Notes: generated by a model not told the origin, from the sequence alone. DNA of 64,000 bases from Chinchilla lanigera (GCF_000276665.1 NW_004955472.1:2993602-3057601), one strand, 5' to 3'. Positions 37,409-49,148 are shown, numbered from the stretch's first letter. Numbers and translations are program-made.

Positions 37409-37507
37409 AAAAAAGGGAAAGGAGGAGATAGAGAAGGAGGGGAGGATGAGAGAAAGGGAGAGAAAAGAGGCAAAGGAGAGGGAGGAAGAAAGGAAGGAAA
37501 GGAGACA
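37409..37507. repeat. Purine-rich (GGAGA/GAAA) tract
   Basis: About 100 bases almost wholly A or G on the + strand (three pyrimidine interruptions), followed shortly by (CA)n at 37528-37541. The lysine/glutamate/arginine-rich ORF is a composition artefact. Confidence 0.92.
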
Positions 37508-37978
37508 GTCAAAGGGAGAGGGTAAAGACACACACACACACTGTGACAATAAAATCAAGCCAATTCAGAATTAAAGTTAAATCACAAAATATTTTCAATC
37601 AAAATTTTCTCTGATATCAACAAGAACTAGATTTTTAAATTTCAAAAGAAACATCACCTCCTTGAGAGCATCAACAAGCAGGAAATTTGGAAGTGTTGGG
37701 GGAGGGGGACAGACGGGGATGACAGGATGACATGACCCACCAACATAACCAGCCAACTGTGTTAAGTTCACAGTATCACGTCAGCTCCAACCTCTCTGGG
37801 CTCTGTAGGCTCTTGGGTAACATGACAGTAATAATCCCACTCCACATGGTTTGCTTTGTTGTGTTTAATTTGGGCTCATTTTATATTCTTATGCCTCTGT
37901 AGTTTTCCAGGTTGAATACTTTATGCCTTAAAGCTGAACACTTCCTAGCAAACTGTTCTTTAAAATATATTGTAGCAT

Positions 37979-38158
37979 GGCTGGGCACAGTGGCACACTT
38001 CTGCGATCCCAGATGCTTAAGGGGCTGAGCCAGGAGGACCGTGAGGTGAAGGCCAGCCTGGGTAGTTTAACCAATAAAAATTAAAAATTAAAAAGCTGAA
38101 GATGTAGCCCAGAGGTAGAGGGGTTGTGTAGCATGAGTTCAATCCCTTGTACCACCAA
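37979..38158 (+). mobile_element. B1-dID dimeric SINE
   Basis: B1 part (ggctgggcacagtggcacac ... aaggccagcctgggtag), a short A-rich linker, then an ID part (gaagatgtagcccagaggta ... gagttcaatccc). Confidence 0.75.
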
Positions 38159-38170
38159 AAGCTTTACATG

Positions 38171-38362
38171 TGGTGGTGCCTTGGTTCAGGAACCTAATTC
38201 TTTCCACTATTCTGGTCACAAACAGAATCACCATGAACCAAATCAGATTTCCCCACAAGGTCAACATTGAACCTAACCATTGAATTTGATTTGGTTCATG
38301 ACCAGACTGGTTTGCGACCAGAATTGTGGAAAGAATTAAATTTGGGAACTGAGATACCACTG
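38171..38362. mobile_element. Short palindromic DNA transposon (MITE-like)
   Basis: The left arm (38171-38250) and right arm (38283-38362) are inverted copies. ctaattctttccactattct on the left corresponds to the reverse complement of the right arm, ttaattctttccacaattct, and catgaaccaaatca occurs in both arms. Arm identity is about 75% by eye, the centre is about 30 bp and there is no coding capacity. Confidence 0.7.
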
Positions 38363-38429
38363 GTATGCTTTATATCATTTATATATAATAAATATATATG
38401 TATACACATATAGCAGCATGATAAAATCA

Positions 38430-38560
38430 GGGGCTTTGGCATTAGAACTAGGCTTGAGTCCTGGATCATCTCTCTCAGTTTGTGATTTTCAGACAGGCTC
38501 CATACTTAGTATTTCTAGACTCGTGACAATTTTAAATGCAGGTGCTCCTAGGCTAATAAT
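38430..38560 (+). repeat. MIR-like fragment
   Basis: ggggctttggcattagaact...ggcttgagtcctggatcatct resembles the MIR 5' half. Diverged. Confidence 0.4.
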
Positions 38561-38569
38561 ATTGTAAGG

Positions 38570-38878
38570 GTTGATACACTGTGTCAGCTTGAGAAGTTTA
38601 GCAGTTTAACTCAGAGGGGGCCGGGGTCCTTACTTTACAGACATCCTGAGCTTGCGGGCTCCAGAAGCATACAATACGAGGGAGGGAAAGAGGTTTGCTT
38701 TCCCTGCTTCTTTGGCTCTTGCTGCTTTTGCTGTCTTCTGCCGCCATGAGCTGTTGTCCCTGTGCCATGTGCCACCCTGCCTTGGAGCCAGTCAATGAAA
38801 GACTGAAACCTCCACAAACTATGAGCTAAATAAACCTTTCCTTATTTTGTCTTAGCAAACAGAGAAAAGTAACCAATA
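38570..38878 (+). mobile_element. MaLR-type LTR, 5' part degraded
   Basis: Matches 33501-33869 over its right two-thirds: ccatgtgccaccctgccttg, gactgaaacctccacaaact, atgagctaaataaacctttc, aaaagtaaccaataca. The left part is only weakly recognisable. Confidence 0.75.
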
Positions 38879-39789
38879 CAAATATTTCTTGGATTGTTAT
38901 ATTTGTATGAAAAAGCACCAAATCTTTTATTATTGGAAACCCCAGCTGCTTCTTAGGAGCATGGGCCTTGTGCAGTGTCGGGAACCTTGTTTTCGAGCTC
39001 TGTGATGTGTTTAGGTCTATAGATTTGTGACGTGGATTTGCGGAAGGAGCTGAATTGCTTGAATAAGAAAGGGAAGAAACAGCGGAAGTGAGAGTTTTAA
39101 GGTCAAGAACCCAGGAGAGAAAAGTAAGCAGTGGGGCCTGGGGGTGTTTGGAGAAGAAGACTCTGCAGAGATCATAACCAGGAAGGGATTTGGAGAATGC
39201 AAACATAGAATGTAGTTTTGTGGGGTTTTTTTAACCTTATTGTGTTAAAGTTGTGTGGTATAACAGCCCTCCCTAACATTCCCTCTCTAGGACACACAGA
39301 ACCTTCAGGGGAATTGACATTTCTCACTGCTGCTTTTGAGTGACTGGATTTGGGGGTAGACAGCTGGACTGGAAGAGGCAATAAGTTCTGCCTCCACGTG
39401 GATGCAGTGATGCTGAGCAGCGTGAGCAGATGCAGGAATCAGAGACCGTGGAAGAAATGACATCTGACTTCTGTGCAGATTTCCACAGCCTGATCATGTG
39501 GTGCATTTGCTATCTGCCAAGCTTTATTTAGGCATCTTAAGGTCTGAGTAGGTTTGACATCTCACTCCTTGTAGAATTTCCCCCTTTTTTTCCCATGGCA
39601 GCAAAGAAATGGAGGTGAGGATGCAGAAGGCAGTACCAAGACCATGTATGTTCTGGCATCTCAGTGCAGCCTAGCTCTGCAGACCAGTCAGACGCAGGTT
39701 ATGTCTGCTGTGTCACTGGTCCAAGATCTCCAGCCAAGAACTTGGCATACATTCTCTGAGTGCCCTTCCTACCAGTAGTATAACTGAAT

Positions 39790-40720
39790 GCCCCCAAAGA
39801 GACATTATTCTATTTCCCTAGACATCCAGCTTTATAACTGTCAGTTCCCCAGGGCTATTTCCTCTTTTGCTTCCTCTGGAATTCTTAGCTACCTCTCATA
39901 CCCCCCATCCCAATGGCAATATTCTTAGAGAGTGGCACAGCCCTTGGGCTACTAGGAAGTGTATTCTGTTTTACAGGTGCACATAGCTCTGTTTGGTATT
40001 TGCTATCTACCTGGTCGTCCAGGTTCCAATCTTACACTGCTGTTTCTCCCATCCATCATTCAACATCCAAGAACTTCCGAGATAAGATGCATGTCAAAGG
40101 ACAATGGAGTGTGAACCTCTTAGAACCTGACTTTGGGGGAGTGACCTCATCTGATTAGAGTTGATGGTTCTGCTGTGATTCTCTTGGTAATTTGTCCACA
40201 AAAGATACTTGTTAGATACCTGTGCCTTTTACAAGCTGGTGCTCTAAGCACCTGGGCTCTCCTCTTATTACCTCTCTTGCCTTCACACTCAGACCATCAC
40301 CACACCAGGCTGATGCTACTTCTGAAATATACGTCTCCTACCACCCCTGAAGGGGGATCCTTACCTACTGTAGGTATCGTTGTTATAACCTCCCAACAAG
40401 TTCTCTTTGTCTCCAGATTCTTCCCTTTTCAGGCTGACCTCTGCTTTATTGGGCAAAGTCTAACCCAGTTACTCTGATGATAAAATTCATGAACTTCTTC
40501 CAGAAAAGTCTAAACTCCTTGGTAAGCAAAACCATTCCACATCTCTGTCAGCCTGAGCACCCGTCACTGTCTTGTGCACTGTCCAGCTCACTGAGTGGCT
40601 CACCTATCCCAGAATATTCCACACTGGTTCAGACCTCTCCTGCTTCCACCGGCAACATCCCCACTCTCTTCTCTTCAGCCTAGATGATTATTTGTAGCTT
40701 GAAATCTCATCATAAAAGTT
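39790..40720 (+). repeat. Ancient LINE (L2/CR1-like) remnants
   Basis: Pyrimidine-rich, L2-like phrasing: tctgctttattgggcaaagt, agtctaaactccttggtaag, gttcagacctctcctgcttc. The 40175-40683 ORFs are short and have no recognised domain. A similar fragment seems to lie at 41440-41680. Confidence 0.45.
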
Positions 40721-41043
40721 GCTACTGTGATGTGCTCAGAAATTCTAATTAAGGTGTCAGTGCTCAGTCCTAGGTTCACCCCTTCATCGCCATAAGCTAT
40801 TTTCCTCAAAGTAGTGTCATCCATATATCATGGACTATGGTATAAGTGCTTTTATTCTTATTTTGAAAACTAGAAAAACAGATGCTCAAAGAACTGGAAT
40901 ATGTTGTGTAAGCTCAAAGTAACTGATGAGTGTTCAACAGACTCTGAACACAGGACTGTGTCCGCAGACATCATGCTTTTATCCCGCAGGTCACCATCTC
41001 CTACATACTTACACTGAGGAAACTTAGGTCACTTGCTTGAACT

Positions 41044-41090
41044 AATAGTAGTAGCAGCAGCTGCTGCAGCAGCAGTAGTAATAGCAATAG
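41044..41090. repeat. TAG/CAG trinucleotide repeat with CAG-CTG palindrome
   Basis: tagtagtagcagcagctgct gcagcagcagtagtaatag. The centre gcagcagctgctgc is self-complementary. Confidence 0.92.
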
Positions 41091-41719
41091 TGTTGTTAAG
41101 AAATGGAGCAAGTTTATTTGAATAGGAATAAACCAACTTTCTGGATAATTTCAAAACTTTGAGAATAACTGATTCTTAGGTCTGGATGGGATTTTGAAGG
41201 TCATTCAGCTCACTGTATTTCTCTTTTACTTGACTCTGGCATACTGGAGATCACAGATTTTTGTGGTGTTTGTTTAAAAATATAAAATTTAAATTTTCAC
41301 TGGGATGAACTAATATTGCATTCTGTGAGCAGCGAGGAGAGAAAAAGAACCACCATTCATCTAATTACGCAGGTCTGAAACTGAGAAGTCCTCCGAGACC
41401 CCTTCTCTTGCCTTCTGTGTACGACGGTCCTCACACCCTGGCTGGTGTGCCTTCAGAACTGCTCCTGTGTCCTTGTCGCTCCACTTTCACCCCTAGTACT
41501 TGAGTCAAAGCTGCCAGAAAACCTCTTCCAGGCAAAGGAGTCTGCGCTTTCATTTCGTATTCCTTCCAGTTTGTGTCTGGAGTGCAGAGTAATCTTTGTG
41601 ACACACAGATTCAGATACTTTACACCCTGTGCAACATCCCTCAACGGCTTCCCTTGATCTTGGAATACTCTGGCTAGAAATTTATAATTTACTTCTGTAA
41701 AAAGTCTTTTCAAAGAACT

Positions 41720-43460
41720 AATTGTTAGCTTCACTGATTTTTCCCTATTATCCTTCACTGATTTACTCTATTTCTTTTACTGAGTGTTTTATTGGCTGTT
41801 GTTTTATAGTTTCTTAACATAGGAGTTTAAATAATTGACTTGAGGCCTTTAGTTTTGAATACTATATTCAGTGCTATTCTTTGCCCTCTAAGCACTTCTT
41901 GTACTGAACCTCATAAAGTGAAATGTGCTTTGTTTTTGTTTTCAGTTCTAAATATTTCCTAAGTTTTGTTATGATTTCTTTTTTGACCCATGGGACATTT
42001 ATAAGTGTGGTGCTGAATATTCAACCAGATTAAGATTTTCCACTGTTTTTCTTCTGTTATTATCTAGTTTAACTTCATTGTGGTTAAAGTTCAGGTTTTA
42101 TATTACTTTGATTCTCTTAACTTTGGGATTTATTCCTATCTCCCAGAATATGCTCTCTCTTGGTAAAACATTCTGCATTCATTTGAAAAGAATATGCCTT
42201 CTGCAATGCTGTGTGGCATAAATGTCATCTAGATCAAAGTAGTACTGTTGCTCAAGCCATGCTCTTACTGATTTTTTTCCTGCTTCTGTCAATTACCGAC
42301 AAAGAAATGTTGAAAAGCAACTATAATTGCAGATTCTGCTGTCTTCCTTTTTGACTCTATGAGTTTTTCCTTCATTTCTCCGCTCTGTGATTAGGTACAC
42401 ACACATTCTCACGACCGGCGCCCCCCATTTGTCCCGGTGGTGCTCATTGTCCTGAAATGTACTCTGAAAATGTCAGGGCTCGTGTGGTATTCATCTTAGT
42501 CACTCCCACCACTAGACACAGTACCCAACCCCACAGCTTAAAGGGGCGGAAGTGTGTTTGGCTTGCAGTGCCAGAGGATTCAGTTCACAGGCGGCCGGCT
42601 CCCAGGCAGGAAGGACGTGGTGGAAGAGTCTGTGGAGGGAAGCTGCTCGCTTCATGGCTTCCAGGAAGCAGAGCAAGAAGGGAGGCACTGGGGAGGGAGA
42701 TATAGCTTTCCAGGTCAGGCCTCCAGGGTCCCACATCCACCCAGGCCACACCTCCTAACAGCAAGTGGGCTAGAGCACCCCCTGATCCAGTCACCTTACA
42801 CACACACACACACACACACACACAGAATTTGGGGGGATCCACACTGTAGCAGTATAAACATTTTGTCCTTTTACTTTCAGCCTGTGTCTTTATATTTATA
42901 ATGCATCATTGTGTTTCTGGGACCCCAATTTCACACACTGATACTGTGCCCCGGGGTACTGATGCCACGTTAATCTCTTTCTTTCAGTCTTTTTCTCTCT
43001 GTGCTACTCATGCATGATGGTTTCTATTGCTTTGTTCACTGATTTTTTTTTTCAGTCCACAGTGTTTAAGTTGTTGCTAACCTCATTCACTGTATTATTC
43101 ATTTCAGAAATTGTATTCTTGTTTTACAGAAGCTCCATGGATCTTTTAATGCCATTTGTTCCTCTCCTGATTATTCTTTGATTTTTACTCTAACTTTTTG
43201 AATATATGAAGCATAGTTATTAAACTGATAAGAATGGATACTATGTTTGTTTTTTACTGAAAGGTTCAGAATGATAGAGCGCATTTGTAGTTGCTTTGAA
43301 AAAATCCTCATCTGTTAACTTTATTGTGTCATTCTTTATTTATTCCTATTGATTATTTCCCTGCCCTGCCAGTTGTAGTATAATTCTCTTGCTATTTCTC
43401 ATGCCTAGCACTGGCTGTTGTACTCATTTCCTACACTTCTTTTTCTGACCTCGGAAGTTT
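41720..43460 (-). mobile_element. Old L1 (antisense) split by a MaLR LTR
   Basis: Antisense L1 phrases: tatgatttcttttttgaccc, atctagtttaacttcattgt, gaaaagaatatgccttctgc, ttactgattttttt, then right of the LTR cagcctgtgtctttatattt and tgttaactttattgtgtcat. Many stops in every frame. The outer limits are approximate. Confidence 0.65.
42490..42848 (-). mobile_element. MaLR-type LTR (antisense) splitting an L1
   Basis: cttaaaggggcggaagtgtg...ttcacaggcggccggctccc...gggaggcactggggagggag is laid out like the antisense MaLR LTRs at 46209 and 51334. A CA repeat (42798-42824) lies near its right end. L1 sequence lies on both sides. Confidence 0.55.
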
Positions 43461-43464
43461 TAGT

Positions 43465-46208
43465 TCTGTCTATGGAGCTCCCTCCTCTCACAGAAACATT
43501 CTAGCTGCCTTGGCCACCCCAGACTTCGATCTGTCTCCCAGCTTAGTGAGACTGCTTTGCCTTTGGGATTCCTCTCCCTGTATTGCCAGCTAGAAACTTC
43601 TCCCAGAAAAAAAAAATAAGACAGTTATGAAGTTCACTTTATTTATTTCCCTTTTGTCATGGGCCACAGTCCTACGCTATTTTCCAATGTCTTAAAACCA
43701 TTGTTTCTTATGTTATGTCTGATTTTTCTAGCTGTTCAAGGAGAAGAGGTAAATCTGGGTCACCATCACTTCATCATGGCCAAAAGTGGAGTTATACACA
43801 CGTTAGTCAGCCAGTCTTAATCCTGTGACTCTGTACTCACTGTAACTCCTCACAGAATGCAACAACAACAAAAAATTTGTCTGGTATAGTAAACACGAAA
43901 TACATGTCCGCCATAAATTTGGAAGAACAGAATATCTGAGAAAATTCAGATGGCTATAGTACTGGTGGGAGACTACTTTAACCCCAGTGTAGTGCTTTGA
44001 TTTCTCATTTACAATTGTTGGCGTGTAAAGTTGAGTGTACTATAGGAATAAACATCACATTGTCTCCCTGGTGTGAGAAACTGAAAGTGTAAATAAGGTC
44101 CAAAATGTACAATAGATACAGTTTGTGAAATGGGAAGAAATTGTTCAAAAGGAAAAAAAAAAAAAACTAGGATGGGGAAAAGGGGAAAGGAAGGAAGGGA
44201 AAAGGAAAAAAAAACACAAGGTATTTATACTACTAGTTTCTCTTAGTTCATTGAAATGAAAAGTTTGTGCTAATATTGTTTGGAGAATTTTTGATGGCCA
44301 TGTCCATACTCTGAGTAACTACTTTAAAGATAACAATACTCCATGTATCAACTATTGTTATTCTCCTATTATTTTGCTATGAAATTTTGTTTTGCTTTTT
44401 TCTATAAAATATAAAAAACTTGTATAGATTCAAATAATTAAAAAAAAAAAAAAAGAATACTCCTGAGGGATGATAAGAGTAGAAAGTCTTGGGTTGAATT
44501 CCTTTGTTTCTGGGAAGACACCAATGCTACTACTATCAAATTTGCTGGAGGGGCAGTGAGAGCAGAAGTAGTAGGAGAGGCCTCCAACGCTATTGTCTGA
44601 GTAGGACCAAGAGTTGGCGAAAAGGAGAAAGGACAGCGTCTGGACTTGCTATCGTTTTCTTGACTTTCTTTACCTGTAACCCGATGACCTTTTTTTTTCT
44701 TCACCAGCCATCATCACAAGGAATGCCAGTGTGGCTAAGAAGGAGGTAGCACTGCCTTCTTTTCTGTCTTGTCAGCAATGCTGCAAATGACTCACAATGG
44801 CAAATACCAGGCTCTTGTTACTAATGCTGGGCTTGAGGCTTTTGTTGTAATAACCACTTTCAGTTTCAGAGACTATTTTACTTGAGTGGCTTGGATTTAT
44901 TTGGAGTTGTTGAAATTCCTACAACATAGCAGAATAACCTTAGGGATTTTGAAATATGTGTCTCAAAATAGAGGCAGAAAAAAAGGCGGGGAGGTAGACT
45001 GTGCTCCGCTTAAAATCTCCTTGGAGGAAGGGAAATGTACAGCTTGGGCGGCTTTCCGGACTGCGCAGCATCGCTGCTGATGCTGCACTTTGGGGGACAG
45101 GCTGTCATTTCAGGGCAGATTTTTTTTTTCATTTTAAATGATTTGTTCAAAAGTAGGTATTCTGTTCAGAAAACTTTGGGCTCATTTATTTTACAAAAAT
45201 ATTTTCCATGTCACATGAAAAGATGAAATTTACCACATCGATAGAATTTTAGGAACACTAGGTACGATTGGTAATGAAGTGCCCTAAATACTTGAAAAGG
45301 TCTGAGAGTGGCAGTTCATCAGAAAGAGGCGCAGCTCCAGTTCTAAAATGCTTTTAAACGGAGCCATCTAGTGGAAGGCCCTCGCTCTGAAGCTGTGAGC
45401 ACGCTGACATCTACTTTGCAGTTTTTTAAATATCATTTTTAATACCTTAAACTCAAGTTAACTGTTCAGAGATAAACAAACCCATTTAGAGATCTATTTC
45501 TACTCATGTTCCTGTGCTGATGAATTTGTTAATAGCATATTCTGTGGATACACATTCAATTAAGTTTCCACAAGTTCTTAAATTGTTCACATTTTTTTCT
45601 TCCTATGGTAGTCTCTCTAGCTTACCTACCTTCACACCGCCACCCCTTAAGGCATGAAGTCTCAGGGAAGAATTAAAAATGTTTATGGAAGGTGTTGTGA
45701 ATGGCTGAGGCTGGAAAGTAATTACGCGTGCAGGACGAAGCCAGCCCGAGAACACGGGAGCTCCTTGAAGCCCGTAAACAAGCCATTGTAGCTTGTTACC
45801 TGATTGCTGGGCAGTGAGGCTGAAATTAATCAACCTTTCGAGGGTATAAATAAATGCTCTACTGTTCCTGGGCAGTTCACCATCTCCGCTCAGGAGCATG
45901 AGGACCTCCGCTTGACCCCAGCTTTTTGTCTCTTGTCTATTTTTTCCTCATTCTCACTGGCGTTTCTTCCCGGGGTACAGCAAGAACCCAACAGATCTGT
46001 AAATAAGGCAATATGAAATTTACCAGAATAACATCTACATAGGCTCTAGATGTTTCATATAGATGTAAGTGGTGTACAAGACCCATACAATGCACTGTTG
46101 GCATCGTAGGAGGCAATGAAGTGTATTTCCATGGACTGACTGTGGAGGAAAGGCCTCTGAGGAGGATGTATATAAATCTCCCCCTGGCCGGATGAGGTGA
46201 AGGGTTTG
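43465..46208. other. Intergenic DNA
   Basis: No gene recognised. Holds A/G-rich stretches (44150-44220), an A run at 44440-44454 and unique AT-rich sequence. Frames at 44438-44749 overlap on both strands without domains. Confidence 0.4.
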
Positions 46209-46576
46209 TGTTTTAGCTATCTTCTCATCCCTGAGACACAACGTCCAACACCCACAACCTAGAGGAGGGGAAGTTGCTTTGGCTCATAGTTACCGTCCAT
46301 GGGTGACGGGCTCCAAGGCAGAAAACACCACTGCACAGAGGCAAAGGGAAAGAAAGCTGGTCACATCTCAGTGGCTAGGAAGCAGAGAGCCAAAAGAGGA
46401 GCCAGGGAGGGAGGTGCACCCTCCAGGTCACACCCCAGTGACTCACCTCTCCCAGCCAGGCCCCACCCCCTAAGAGCAAGTCAGCTCTTAGTGCCTTCCT
46501 GGTTTAATCCTCTTCCAAAGCCCTGCGTATGAGCACTCGCGGCCTTTGGGAAACATTCTCCACATAAATCATAACA
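46209..46576 (-). mobile_element. MaLR-type solo LTR (antisense)
   Basis: Starts tgttttagctatcttctcat and ends aatcataaca. Interior phrases (gctttggctcatagttaccg, gtccatgggtgacgggctcc, gccaggccccaccccctaag) fit an antisense MaLR LTR. 368 bp. Confidence 0.7.
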
Positions 46577-47573
46577 TTCCTCCCCTGCCTCTCAAGAGTC
46601 CCATGCATATTTCTTTACGCAAAATGCATTTAGTCCATCTACTTGTAGGAGTCTTAATAGTTTAAGCAGCGCTAAGAAGCCTGAGTCTGAAGTCTATTCT
46701 GAGACTCAAAGTGAACTCTTACCTTTGATCCCCTGTAAAAAATAAAAAAGAAACTGAAACAGTTTCAGAATACAATAGCACAGGGTAAATATTCCCATTC
46801 CAAGAGGGAGGAATAGGAAGATAGAAACGGATGGGATGAAAGCAAGGCCTAAACCCAGTGTGGAAAACATTAGATACTGTAGCTTTATGTTCAGCACCTG
46901 GAGCAAAAATATGAGCTCTAGATGGCTTTGAGAGCCTTGCCTGAGCTGCATCACTGGTGTCAGTTCTCACAGTTCCTTTCTTACACTGACTGTGTTCACT
47001 GCCTTCCTCAGGGGATGTTCCACATTCCTGGCTTTTTCCATTTTCTGGGTTCTCCACTGCACTTTCTGCTTCACTCTCACAGTTTCCTATAGTGCCTTCT
47101 CAGGGGCACATTGCTTAGCCTCCCAGACCTTCCTCTGAAATCTAGGTGGAAGCCTCCATGACCCCAGAACTATGTAGGTGATACCAAGGTGTGCCATCAG
47201 CTCAAGCAGTAGTTGGGCCCCCTTGTAACATGGTTTCAGAGTTATATGAGTGCCAGGATGGCTGAACTCTAGGATACATTTCCCTAGTCAGTCCAGAAAC
47301 AGCAGAGTATCCTGAGGTTCTCTGCTCAAAGAAAGTATGTTCACAAAATTCATTTCATTCTTTTCCTAAAAATAACTATTTTCCACTTACAGCATCTCCT
47401 GCAAGGGGTGGGGGCTGTGATTATGTTCTGGCCAATGGAATGTGTGTGGAAGAGTCAGGTGCTTCTTAAAATCCTAACTCCTAAAACATTCTGCATCTTC
47501 CTCCATGTTTTCTTTGTCTCCTCTGTCCATATCAAGTGAATGTCATTGCCTAGGAAGAACATGGGGCTTCTGT

Positions 47574-47588
47574 TGGCTTTGGTCTTTT
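47574..47588. repeat. Target-site duplication, left copy (LCLAT1 retrocopy)
   Basis: tggctttggtctttt is repeated exactly at 49134-49148. It abuts the A-rich tail of the retrocopy. Confidence 0.92.
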
Positions 47589-49133
47589 TTTGTTTGTTTG
47601 TTTGTTTTAAAAATTGTAGCAATATTTTTTCCACAAAATTAAGTGCAAAATATCTTTAACAAATAATGACATTAAGAAATATTTCACATAGTCATGCAAA
47701 AGTGCATCTTAGTTTACAAAGACTTAGAACATTTCCAAAACATACCCCTAAATTTTACACTGTGAACCTTACCTATCTTACTCACTTTTCTTTGAGTTTA
47801 AATGTGACCGCTTATGTAAAAAACGGTAGCATGCAAGTTCAATAATTTCCAGTCCACCAAATATCCTCTCTTGTAGCACAAAGACTCTATGGTGATTATA
47901 AAGTACCACTGAACAAGACTAAACAGATAAATCAGCAGGTACATGGCAGGGCTAAACAGGGACCAATACAGGATGGACAGCAGTTTGACCACAAAGACCC
48001 TGAGCTCAGACTTGCAAGGTGGGATTACACTCTGTCCAGTAAAATAAAAGTTCTTCTCCCCGTGGTAGAAGGAATGCAGCCTTTCTTCCTTCTCCTCCCA
48101 CCGCTTGTGGCACCAGAGCTGCAGGTCATCCTTGGACGTGGGGAGGGCATCTATGGGATAGCGGTGGATGTGAAAGTGGATTTCCTTGGGGAAGTTTCCA
48201 TGGAGGAGGTGCTTCTCAGTTTGAGGAATGTTGTGAGGATATGCCACGGTGATGTCGTGGACAGCATCAAGGTTCTTACCTGCTCTTAAACGGTCTACCA
48301 CAAAAGTAAAGCCTGTAGTTCTTGGATGTATGACATATTCATATTTTTGAAGTCCATTCTTTTCAGCAAAATCATTACTTCTAGCCTTGCTATTTTCTGT
48401 GAGATCAGTCCCTTCTGGGAATATGAGGAGTTGAAGTGGTTCACCAATATCACAAAAATAATCAATCATGTCTTCAAAATGGTTCTTGTCATCCTTCCAC
48501 TTCCTATGAATGAAGATATAGGCAGCAGCCTGCATGGCCCAACCAAATCCAGGAACACTTTTGAGACTGGCTTTGAGGCAAATTTTCTCCAATCTGAGAT
48601 AGCTGTATCTCATCAAACAATTCCATAGAAACATCCAATCCATTCTCGACCAGTGATTCATGATAATGACACTTCTTTCTCCAGGGACAAAACCACTTTT
48701 ACACCAAACACGGTCTCCAACAATGCTGCTGGAAGTGTGAGCCAGGTGGCAACAAGGCGGTTGTTGATCCAGCGATACCAAGATGGGTTTACAAACATCA
48801 AAGGTAAAAAGGGACCCAGCATGAAAATGCTGCCAAAAAAGCTTCCACAAAAAAGAATGAGTATAAAGTAAGTCCCGTTCCAGGACACCATGATTCTTTG
48901 GCTTTCAGGGTCCTGTTTTACAAAGTATGTTCTGTATCCAGAAACTGCCTTACTACTTGCTCATGGGTTCAGAAGCATCAGTTTATTTTTCCATGGAACA
49001 CACATATAGTCTCATCCTTTTGTCGCCAGCTTCCCCAGAGAAAGTCCCCACTCAAGTCTTTCAGAACCTCAGGCCAGAACCCACCGCTAATTCATCCAAG
49101 AGCGAGGAAGCATCTGACCCTTCGCCCTAGAAC
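47589..49133 (-). pseudogene. LCLAT1: LCLAT1 processed pseudogene (full-length retrocopy)
   Basis: Intronless copy of LCLAT1 mRNA. The parent encodes lysocardiolipin acyltransferase 1, an ER-membrane PlsC/AGPAT-family enzyme that remodels cardiolipin and phosphatidylinositol chains. Reading leftwards: 5' leader 49133-49006; long-isoform ATG equivalent at 49005; short-isoform ATG at 48891 (MVSWNGTYFILILF); native stop at 47780-47778 after HLNSKKSE; about 170 nt of 3' UTR; then an A-rich tail (tttttgtttgtttg on +). The two ATGs are 38 codons apart, the same spacing as human 414- and 376-aa isoforms. The acyltransferase HX4D motif (NHWSRMD) and FPEGTD are intact. Damage: about 17 nt missing near 48692 (human IITGDA region), 1 nt missing near 47886, and a Trp-to-stop codon at 48963-48961. 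A stop-free 350-codon stretch remains, but its first ~50 residues are out of frame. The flanking 15-bp repeats mark an L1-type insertion. Confidence 0.95.
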
Positions 49134-49148
49134 TGGCTTTGGTCTTTT
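49134..49148. repeat. Target-site duplication, right copy (LCLAT1 retrocopy)
   Basis: Exact 15-bp match to 47574-47588. The junction tttt|ga on the + strand resembles the L1 endonuclease nick site TTTT/AA and fixes the 5' end of the retrocopied mRNA at 49133. Confidence 0.92.

Noticed and set aside
48062..48871. Three + strand frames opposite LCLAT1
   Set aside because: Shadows of the LCLAT1 retrocopy on the coding - strand.
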